DNA of 64,000 bases, taken from positions 248,001-312,000 of the forward strand of contig NZ_JAUQSX010000006.1 of the NCBI RefSeq assembly GCF_030581005.1, in the 5' to 3' direction. Source of the stretch: Hymenobacter mellowenesis. GTDB taxonomy: Bacteria; Bacteroidota; Bacteroidia; Cytophagales; Hymenobacteraceae. The notes under the pieces were generated by a model, which saw only the letters and a list, made by a program, of their open reading frames with translations, was not told the origin of the DNA and did not search any database. Both the position numbers and the translations under genes were made by a program. Positions 58,303 through 64,000 of this stretch are shown here, in pieces. The stretch's first letter is position 1; each line of letters begins with the position of its first letter.

Positions 58303-59691
58303 TCATATAGTCGCATCAAATAAACTCATTTGTGACTTCTGAATACGCATTGGCTTAGCACTTGCGGCCATTGCCAGTGCAACATGTATTACTGAAGCTG
58401 GAATTCGGCCCAGCATCGGTGGGACGGCGTTGCCTATCTGCTTAAGCTGTTGCCATTCGCTGGTTTGGAGTACAAAACTGTCAGGGAAGGTTTGCAGACG
58501 CATAGCTTCTCGAACCGTTATAAAGCGGTCGTGTTTTGGGTGAATCCATTCACTTAAGTCACGGTGCATCTGTGCCAAGAGCGTATGTGCTGGCAGTGCG
58601 CCATCAAAACGCCGCCATTTTTCAGGACGGGCATTGTCCCACACATCTTTAGGCAGTGAGTCAGCTTTTTTCCCAGGCTTAAGCAGTTTGATAAGAGCTA
58701 GGCGCCGTGCCTGGATTTCCTTTGTGTGGTGGTTGTACAAGGACTGCCCATTTACTGCCTTTCCAGTAATTTTCTTGTACGTGGCGGCTTTCTCTTCTTT
58801 TGTGAAAATATCGCCGTCGGTGTCCAAGCGCATCTCCCGCTGAAAGTATGTGGGGGCGCTGCATTTGGGGTACAGGATTGGGTCAGTGTTGTTGGTTGTC
58901 ACTTCCTCAGGTAAGTCCGAAATGGCATCATCCACGCTCACGGGTGCTTCTACTAGAGCCTCTGCCGTGGCGTCGAAAATCTCTTGGAGGTTCTGCGAAA
59001 GGGTTTCTGGTTTTGTGGCTAAGATGAAAACACGACGCCGAGCCTGCGGAACGCCGAAGTCAACTGCGTTCAACACCTTGAGGCCTATGTTACTGTAGCC
59101 GATACTTTTTAGGGAGTTCAAGATGCGCTCCTTAAACATGCCCTTTTTCATTAGCAGCATGTTGGGCACGTTCTCTATAAGTATGAACTTCGGGTGCAAT
59201 AGTGTTGCTAAACGTATCATTTCCAAGTACATCTCGTTCCGTGGGTCAGCAACGTCACGGGGGCCAATTTGGCTGTAGCCTTGGCAAGGAGGCCCACCGA
59301 AAAGCAGGTCTAGCGTTTCAGTGTTGGCGTAAGTCTGGCGGTGCTGCTCAAACACTTCTGGCGTTTCAGCGGGCAAGAAACCCGCTACGCTACCGTCATA
59401 TAAAGGTATTTCGGGAAAGTTGAGTCTGTAGTTGACAGCGGCATACTTATCATATTCTACTGCCCCAACTACTCGAAAGCCCGCCTTCTTAACTCCAGCG
59501 CATAGACCACCAATGCCTGAGAAAAGTGAAAGTGCTGTGTAGTTGGACGTTGCTGTTGTAAGCAACTCCTTTATCCATTTTTGAGTGACCATCCCGTCGT
59601 GACTTCCGTCAAGTTTTGCCAAAATCTTTAGTCTGTAAAGATAGTACACAGGTGTGTACCATTCACTGCTGACGTGACTAATAGTCCACAT
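58303..59691 (-). CDS. DNA (cytosine-5-)-methyltransferase of a type II R-M system
   Basis: m5C methyltransferase (462 aa). Motif I ALSLFSGIGGLCAG (about 53-66), motif IV FGGPPCQGYS with nucleophile Cys136, motif VI IENVP (172-176), motif VIII QARRRVF, motif IX with FITVREAMRLQTFPD, and motif X QIGNAVPP. The variable region between VIII and IX (about 230-390) is the target-recognition domain. It protects host DNA from the divergent endonuclease; target likely holds CCGG. The start is ATG 59691, with 59592 possible; the first overlaps a C-box half-site. Confidence 0.94.
   Translation of the reverse strand: MWTISHVSSEWYTPVYYLYRLKILAKLDGSHDGMVTQKWIKELLTTATSNYTALSLFSGIGGLCAGVKKAGFRVVGAVEYDKYAAVNYRLNFPEIPLYDGSVAGFLPAETPEVFEQHRQTYANTETLDLLFGGPPCQGYSQIGPRDVADPRNEMYLEMIRLATLLHPKFILIENVPNMLLMKKGMFKERILNSLKSIGYSNIGLKVLNAVDFGVPQARRRVFILATKPETLSQNLQEIFDATAEALVEAPVSVDDAISDLPEEVTTNNTDPILYPKCSAPTYFQREMRLDTDGDIFTKEEKAATYKKITGKAVNGQSLYNHHTKEIQARRLALIKLLKPGKKADSLPKDVWDNARPEKWRRFDGALPAHTLLAQMHRDLSEWIHPKHDRFITVREAMRLQTFPDSFVLQTSEWQQLKQIGNAVPPMLGRIPASVIHVALAMAASAKPMRIQKSQMSLFDATI
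59676..59686. promoter_or_regulatory. C-box half-operator at the methyltransferase start
   Basis: GACTAATAGTC, an 11-bp palindrome of the controller-protein C-box type (GACT-n3-AGTC), 3 bp inside the methyltransferase reading frame when counted from ATG 59691. As a single site it would let the controller dimer shut down the methyltransferase. Confidence 0.7.
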
Positions 59692-59738
59692 CCTCTATAT
59701 GTTAATAGCCGAAATAAACTTTTATGAAAACCTCAAAG

Positions 59739-59771
59739 TGTGACTCATAGTCCGTAGACTTATGGTCTACA
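59739..59771. promoter_or_regulatory. Double C-box operator upstream of the controller gene
   Basis: Two half-sites GACTCATAGTC (59742-59752) and GACTTATGGTC (59757-59767), framed by TGT and ACA and separated by CGTA. The layout matches the paired operators of Esp1396I/AhdI-type controllers: the high-affinity upstream site activates and the weaker downstream site represses the C-R genes. The second half-site carries one change from perfect symmetry. Confidence 0.8.
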
Positions 59772-60062
59772 ATGCATGAACATTTGAGGGTGAATGAAAC
59801 TGCCACACCCAATTCTACCCTGTTCTCTGCCGCTTTTGGTAAAGCGTTAAAGAATAAACGAACCGCCCTAAATCTCTCGCAGGAGGAGCTAGGGTTTCGC
59901 AGCGGCTTGGACCGCACTTACATAAGCGGCATTGAGCGTGGGACTCGTAATCCCACGCTATTGATTGCTAACCGTATAGCCGAAGCATTAGCAATTCCGC
60001 TGAGCGTACTGATAGCCGAGGCTGAAAAGCCAATGCAGGAAGGGGGCGCCAGTGCCGTTTGA
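59772..60062 (+). CDS. XRE-family controller (C) protein of the R-M system
   Basis: A 96-residue helix-turn-helix regulator. The XRE domain spans about 22-85: FGKALKNKRTALNLSQEELGFRSGL, then DRTYISGIERGTRNPTLLIANRIAEALAI. C proteins of R-M systems are of this size and sit directly before the endonuclease gene, as here. The ATG is one base after the operator, so either the mRNA is leaderless or translation starts further in at GTG 59790. It overlaps the endonuclease gene by 11 bp. Function is inferred from operator plus position. Confidence 0.88.
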   Translation: MHEHLRVNETATPNSTLFSAAFGKALKNKRTALNLSQEELGFRSGLDRTYISGIERGTRNPTLLIANRIAEALAIPLSVLIAEAEKPMQEGGASAV

Positions 60063-61107
60063 GCTAATACCACCGGACATCTGCTTGCACTGCCCTTATG
60101 GGGTTTGCGTGGAGTACTTTGGAGACAAAAAGATTAAGGGCCGTGATACGCAGTATCGGCTTAAGCAAAACGTAGCATCATTTTGTGCATTTGACCGATG
60201 GGTGCCGGGTACTTATGTCTATAGTGAAGATGCAGCTTTTGCCGACCCGACCATTGCTTGGAGCGATTTGGTAAATCAAATCATCAAAAACAGCACAATC
60301 GCAGTAACCCGGCGCATTGCTTCAGGGCAATTGAAAGCTAGTCCTAAAGGTGGAATGTTCACCCCTGGGCAAATCGCTAAAGTAAGTGGTGACGTTTTTC
60401 AAATGTTAGTAGGGGTAGTGTTATGGAATGCGTGCGTAATCCATAACGCAACCACCATAGCCTCTGGAGTCGAAGGGCCCATTTATGCTATTTTGACCCT
60501 AGGTGATAACTATGATTTGCGCACGCTACTCGACGAAGAAGGTGCTGCACAGTTAACAACCCTACAACGTGAACTGGCGCTTCACGATACGCAACTTGCA
60601 TATTCCACTCCTGATTTTGTAGTGATTGACATTTCTGGAATGAACCCTGAAATACAGGCGCATTTTAATGAAATGCTCACTAATCTAAATCCTGATAATC
60701 AATCAAAGCTGTCTTACTCAAAGGCGATGTTGAGAGGGCGAATACGCCCACAAGAAATCACCGCAGCTTTGGGACTAAAAACTTCAATTCGCTCTGATAG
60801 AATGTATCAGCTTCTTTTTGAGGCTAACGCATGGAAATTTATCTGGCGAGCAGCTTTTAATCTTTCTCCTTCGAAGTATTACGCCATTTACAGTGAGGAC
60901 TATGGTGCAGCCCCTGCCAAACTACAATCTGTAGAGTTCGGTAGTGTAGACATACAATCAAACAAGGCCGACAAGGCTATCAACGGCGTATTTCCAACGC
61001 AGCGACCTTCTGACCTAATAGCAACCCTCAACACTATTCTTACAGGCGTTACTCCAACACCACCTGGTCGCTCATCTGGGCCTGTGCTATCGCTATTTGA
61101 CGAATAG
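60052..61107 (+). CDS. Type II restriction endonuclease, CCGG family (NgoMIV/Cfr10I/Bse634I-like)
   Basis: A 351-residue protein starting with GTG at 60052. It lies directly after the C gene and overlaps it by 11 bp. The active-site layout PD (187-188), then 54 residues, then Lys243, then 13 residues, then Glu257 matches the PD-x(46-77)-K-x(12-13)-E pattern of CCGG cutters. The recognition motif R-S-D-R stands at K+4 to K+7 (247-250), the same offset as in NgoMIV. An N-terminal Cys cluster CLHCPYGVC (11-19) is extra. Recognition of a CCGG core is inferred. No other RM subunit is missing. Confidence 0.82.
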   Translation: MPFELIPPDICLHCPYGVCVEYFGDKKIKGRDTQYRLKQNVASFCAFDRWVPGTYVYSEDAAFADPTIAWSDLVNQIIKNSTIAVTRRIASGQLKASPKGGMFTPGQIAKVSGDVFQMLVGVVLWNACVIHNATTIASGVEGPIYAILTLGDNYDLRTLLDEEGAAQLTTLQRELALHDTQLAYSTPDFVVIDISGMNPEIQAHFNEMLTNLNPDNQSKLSYSKAMLRGRIRPQEITAALGLKTSIRSDRMYQLLFEANAWKFIWRAAFNLSPSKYYAIYSEDYGAAPAKLQSVEFGSVDIQSNKADKAINGVFPTQRPSDLIATLNTILTGVTPTPPGRSSGPVLSLFDE

Positions 61108-61111
61108 TGTT

Positions 61112-61420
61112 CTACTCTGTGACTACTAAGACAGCACCACATAAGATTGCGTCCTCGTCGTCCAGGTCGAAGCTCACCCCGGAGACCTGAGCTACCGCTG
61201 CCATCGCGGCTGGGTTCACTTCGCCCTCACAGTCGAATATAGAATAAGCTACATATTTAGGTCCGCTTCCTAGCACATCTACCAATGCCGGCGCGCAACC
61301 CAATAGTATAGGTACGGATGCGGGAACGCCCACCAGCCCCGTGGTCGGGTTGGGCATTGTCAGCCCTTCAGTGGAAACTGACTGCGGGGACCGCTGGGGT
61401 AGATAGAGGGTGGCAATCAT
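61112..61420 (-). CDS. Small hypothetical protein
   Basis: A 102-residue acidic protein in convergent orientation, 5 bp after the endonuclease stop. It lacks a signal. The sequence has a Pro-rich start and a Val/Ala-rich tail (GVSFDLDDEDAILCGAVLVVTE). No family is recognised. Composition is closer to the element than to the core. It could be spurious. Confidence 0.42.
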   Translation of the reverse strand: MIATLYLPQRSPQSVSTEGLTMPNPTTGLVGVPASVPILLGCAPALVDVLGSGPKYVAYSIFDCEGEVNPAAMAAVAQVSGVSFDLDDEDAILCGAVLVVTE

Positions 61421-61492
61421 GCGGCAAGAGTTGTGGGTAAGGTGCGGTTAAGCCGCATCCAAAAAAAAATGATGCATTGTTCTATCAATAAT

Positions 61493-61517
61493 TTGCGCTT
61501 ATCCAAGATAAGCGCAA
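61493..61517. repeat. Inverted repeat, 11-bp arms, 3-nt loop
   Basis: TTGCGCTTATC, loop CAA, GATAAGCGCAA. It has no T-run, so an operator or replication-type hairpin is more likely than a terminator. Confidence 0.75.
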
Positions 61518-61557
61518 CAACAAGCGCCAGAGGAATTGTAAATCAGATGTTTAACCT

Positions 61558-61577
61558 CTATCAATAGCTATTGATAG
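61558..61577. promoter_or_regulatory. Perfect 20-bp palindrome
   Basis: CTATCAATAGCTATTGATAG without a loop, 216 bp upstream of the next gene. A CTATCAATA half also occurs at 61481. Could be a dimeric regulator site. Confidence 0.55.
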
Positions 61578-61793
61578 GAAGTAATACAATAGCAATTGCC
61601 AATTGCCTGAATTTCCTTTGCATAAAATCTAAAAAGGCGTAGCAGTCACCTGGCCCACCCCCTCACCACGACCCCGCCGGCCGGCACTGCAAGTTAACTA
61701 CAAGTCGGATTGATTCGGTTGCCCGAGGCACGCAAAATGCCTCAACGGTTACTGCTATGCCCAAATTTCTCACTTCCCTGATTCATTTTCTGT

Positions 61794-62183
61794 ATGAAGA
61801 AAACCACCGATTACAACCAGCGCGCCCGTTCAATGGCAACCTTCGAAGCCGACAAAGACTACGAAGGTTTTATGCCGAACCCCTGGGACTACCAGCAACT
61901 GACCACTCAGTTGGAGCACCACGGCGATGGGCAATACACCGAACACCACCCGGTGCTTTACGACACCTACTTTGTGCCGTGTGGCATGATGATGCACGTC
62001 AACACCATCACCGACCGCGTCGTGATGCGGGTGTGGTGCCAGTCCCAGGACCAGTACCTGGAACTGGCGTTCAGCGGCAACCAGTACCTCGACTACCTCC
62101 AGCCCGACGATTCCGGCTGGGACGACCTGCTGAACCTCGTCTTGGAAATCGGCACCCCATCCATGAGCCGGGACGAAGACTAA
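61794..62183 (+). CDS. Acidic hypothetical protein
   Basis: A 129-residue protein, strongly acidic at its end (MSRDED). Motifs are DKDYEGFMPNPWDYQQLTTQLEHHG and YDTYFVPCGMMMHVNTITDRVVMRVW, then YLELAFSGNQYLDYLQPDDSGWDDLL. It has a globular look with alternating hydrophobics, but no recognised family. It is followed after 57 bp by the GW-repeat gene on the same strand; a competing frame over the same DNA (61757-62230) is rejected because its composition is not protein-like. Confidence 0.68.
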   Translation: MKKTTDYNQRARSMATFEADKDYEGFMPNPWDYQQLTTQLEHHGDGQYTEHHPVLYDTYFVPCGMMMHVNTITDRVVMRVWCQSQDQYLELAFSGNQYLDYLQPDDSGWDDLLNLVLEIGTPSMSRDED

Positions 62184-62240
62184 TTCTATTACTCACAACG
62201 GTCGTTGCAATCCCGCATCGGCCATATTAAACCCAAGCCA

Positions 62241-63032
62241 ATGGCACGTTTACAAGACGACCCCCGCTACTACGTCGACTACGACCCCGACGAAATGCCC
62301 TTTGAGGACTACTACCTCACTCCTGAAGAAATGGAGGCTTACGAGGAAGAAGAAACTCGCCGTGACCACCACGACGCCTTCACGGCCATCTTTGCGCAAA
62401 TGGCTGCGGCCAAAGTGCGTAAGTCGCAGCACAAAGTGCTGGCCGAGAAAATCCAGGCCGCTTCCGACCTGCCCGAGGCCAACACGGCGACGCCGCACCC
62501 GCTCTTGGCGAATCCCACTCGCCGCGGCCTGCGCCGCCGCAATGCGATTATCGTCGAGTACCAAGGCCAAAACTATTACCTGTACGAGCTTGTGCTGATG
62601 CTAATCCCAGGCTGCACCAAAAACCGCTATTCTGCGATTTACTGCCGCATAGCCAAAGGTGGATGGGCTGTCGAGGAAGCTATTTTTAAGCCGGTGAATG
62701 AACGCCCTCGGGCCGGTCATGTCAATCGGCTATTGCCCGGTAGCCAGGCTCCAAGCGTTCCAATAACTACCGCTGCAACCGTTACTAGCGAGGCGGGTTC
62801 GCCCTTCCGGTTTCGGCGTAATCCACCTTTGATGGTAGAGTTCCAGGGACGTCAAATACGCTTTGTGGATTTGGTTGCCAACCACCGACCCAATGCCACT
62901 AGAAGTTACTACAGCGCAGTTCGGTCCCGAATTTTCCAATACGGCTGGGATGTAGCCGAAGCGCTGACCACTCCTATTGGTGAGGCGCCCCCGACGCTCC
63001 AGCGCAATCAACGGCAACCTGTTCAACTGTAG
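62241..63032 (+). CDS. Hypothetical protein with a duplicated ~54-residue domain
   Basis: A 263-residue protein. An acidic N-terminus (1-50) is followed by a helical basic linker and two copies of one domain, about 100-153 and 193-247. Each has the order RRN-x(4-5)-VE-[YF]-QG, a Leu-rich helix, then Y-SA-x(3)-RI-x(3)-GW-x-V-x-EA-x(3)-P. This layout resembles small HTH-like repeats seen in phage and intron-endonuclease proteins (pattern GW-x-EAL-TP), suggesting DNA binding, but the assignment is mine. No signal peptide. Confidence 0.72.
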   Translation: MARLQDDPRYYVDYDPDEMPFEDYYLTPEEMEAYEEEETRRDHHDAFTAIFAQMAAAKVRKSQHKVLAEKIQAASDLPEANTATPHPLLANPTRRGLRRRNAIIVEYQGQNYYLYELVLMLIPGCTKNRYSAIYCRIAKGGWAVEEAIFKPVNERPRAGHVNRLLPGSQAPSVPITTAATVTSEAGSPFRFRRNPPLMVEFQGRQIRFVDLVANHRPNATRSYYSAVRSRIFQYGWDVAEALTTPIGEAPPTLQRNQRQPVQL

Positions 63033-63509
63033 TTATAAGTGAAGTCCCTCGCCACCCGAGGGCCGGTCGCAACCGAGTGGCCGTTTCAGGTAGGTGCTTT
63101 CGTCGGCACCTACCTGCCCAAAAAACTAGCTAGGGAAAGCGCCGTGTCCGCGGCCATCAGCATACACACAATCAGCTTGGGTGTGTGGTGAGTCGTGCCA
63201 TGGCCCTAGCGCAAAGGCAGTATTCACCGCCAATCGTTCTTTGATAAAATGGGGTGTGCGTCGATGCCCAAACTGAAGGGTGTCGTTCGGCACGCCGTCG
63301 CTCACGGAGCCCCTGCTACGCCGGGCCCACGCTCAGGCTCCTACGCCTAGTCTAGAACGGGCGAACCCTGCAACAGCCTTTCTGCTCCACTTCCTGAGGG
63401 GTTCCGTGAGCTACCCCTCTTATGATGGACTAAAATCGGCCCAGGAAAATAAGCTGAAAATAACCGGGACAAAGCCCAAGGGGACGCATATAAAATTCAT
63501 AAATAAATC
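63033..63509. other. Intergenic stretch without a supported gene
   Basis: A 477-bp spacer. An open frame of 77 codons (63280-63513) is not protein-like. Small dyads are present (for example AGCTTGGG/CCCAAACT-type imperfect ones), with no terminator or promoter that stands out. Confidence 0.45.
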
Positions 63510-63674
63510 ATGAATTACGACATGCATACCCCCAAGTCCAGCAAGAGCATTAGCATAACGCAGGTGGTTCACGAGGCCTTTGCCGATTACGTCAACAGCC
63601 TGCGCAGTGAGCATGGCCGGTTTGTCACCGCCAACGAAGCTCTTCGCACACTGCTGGCAGCAGTAAAGAAATAA
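63510..63674 (+). CDS. Short RHH-like or antitoxin-like protein
   Basis: A 54-residue open frame: MNYDMHTPKSSKSISITQVV, then HEAFADYVNSLRSEHGRFVT and ANEALRTLLAAVKK. A strand followed by two helices is the ribbon-helix-helix outline, so a small DNA-binding or antitoxin-type protein is plausible. It ends with a TAA at 63674. It has no confirmed partner gene. Upstream is a putative A/T-rich leader (AAATTCATAAATAAATC). Confidence 0.55.
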   Translation: MNYDMHTPKSSKSISITQVVHEAFADYVNSLRSEHGRFVTANEALRTLLAAVKK

Positions 63675-63772
63675 CAAAGGCAACCGGCACACTGGCGTCA
63701 TCAGCAGTGTGAAGCGCAGGGGGGAGTTCGAAAGCCTCCCTGCCGCCTCCCGAGTAAATCCTGGTGACGCTG

Positions 63773-64000
63773 ATGACAACCATGAAACGAATCTTCAACA
63801 TTCCGGCAACCCTGCTGGAACTGCGCGCCCAGGTGGCGACGCTGGCCGGCGGCAAGAAATTGCTAGCCAAAAGTGTCCATTGGGACAAAGTCTGCTGGCT
63901 GCTCGATAAGCTCGGCAACACGCAGTACTACGACAAGCGAACCAACGTGGACAGCTACGTGGCCATCAAGAAGGAAAAGCTACGCTCCATCTGCGGCAAG
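63773..64000 (+). CDS. Hypothetical protein, truncated by the right edge
   Basis: An open frame running off the window, from MTTMKRIFNIPATLLELRAQ. The second Met at 63782 is as good a start. The 76 visible residues contain TLAGGKKLLAKSVHWDKVCW and YYDKRTNVDSYVAIKKEKL, helical with many Lys. No family is recognised. Because the frame is still open at the edge, its length is unknown. Confidence 0.6.
   Translation, partial: MTTMKRIFNIPATLLELRAQVATLAGGKKLLAKSVHWDKVCWLLDKLGNTQYYDKRTNVDSYVAIKKEKLRSICGK

Larger units (their letters stand above)
61421..61793. other. Palindrome-rich intergenic region
   Basis: A 373-bp AT-rich spacer with two strong inverted repeats, 61493-61517 and 61558-61577, a repeated CTATCAATA element (61481 and 61558) and stacked GCAATTGC-type words. 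No gene is supported here. It could be the shared regulatory or replication/transfer region of the element. Confidence 0.55.

Noticed and set aside
61757..62230. Alternative frame over the 61794 gene
   Set aside because: Arg/Pro-rich shadow of the acidic gene, which has the better composition and its own ATG.
63280..63513. 77-codon open frame before the RHH-like gene
   Set aside because: No protein-like composition and it ends across the start of the short gene.

Overview
The window looks like a chromosomal segment of a high-GC Bacteroidota bacterium of the Hymenobacter type. Supporting signs are the gene repertoire (PorT next to UbiE, a PorE-like TPR/propeller/OmpA protein, DUF2851, DUF5606, lone LytS/LytTR regulators, acyl-CoA reductase beside a ferredoxin), high-GC codon use, promoter-like TAnnTTTG boxes instead of E. 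coli -10 elements, and weak or absent Shine-Dalgarno sequences. The genus is an inference; no rRNA or intact tRNA is present to settle it.

1-44 kb is ordinary core genome in short operons on both strands: envelope and ribosome assembly (rsgA-waaA, engB, lolA, ompA-like), central metabolism (fbp, aspartate kinase, aroQ, cdd, class V aminotransferase, enoyl-CoA hydratase), type IX secretion/gliding components (PorE-like protein, porT), menaquinone methylation (ubiE), chromosome dimer resolution and segregation (xerD, then ftsK), an ABC permease/ATPase pair, and many small secreted or lipoproteins. In the first 39.2 kb, 16 long inverted repeats of about 50-190 bp sit between genes. At least two families recur: one (GTCATGCTGAGCGCAGCGAAGCATCT-like arms, described in pieces below) has seven clear copies with a partly conserved loop. 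Some copies supply stop codons or C-terminal codons of flanking genes. None is seen right of 39.3 kb.

44-54.5 kb is a decayed accessory segment. It is bracketed by two direct copies of an ~85-bp block holding an intrinsic terminator plus the 3' end of a tRNA gene, most likely tRNA-Asp, on the minus strand. Next to the left copy lies a tyrosine recombinase that has lost its catalytic core; next to the right copy lies a frameshifted serine recombinase. Between them are small lipoproteins, outer-membrane barrels, an SBBP-type propeller protein and a LytS/LytTR two-component operon that also encodes a barrel and a DUF2846 protein.

54.5-64 kb is a second, younger-looking integrated element. It starts exactly inside the T-loop of the right tRNA fragment with an intact tyrosine integrase, followed by a secreted NUC-type nuclease lipoprotein, an AT-rich gene with an HELLH metalloprotease motif, and a complete controller-regulated type II restriction-modification system. 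That system has a divergent m5C methyltransferase, C-box operators, an XRE controller protein, and an endonuclease whose residue pattern matches the CCGG-specific NgoMIV/Cfr10I/Bse634I family. It is followed by uncharacterised small genes, one with a duplicated GW-x-A domain, and by a palindrome-rich intergenic region. The element runs off the right edge, so the intact tRNA-Asp gene is predicted beyond 64 kb.
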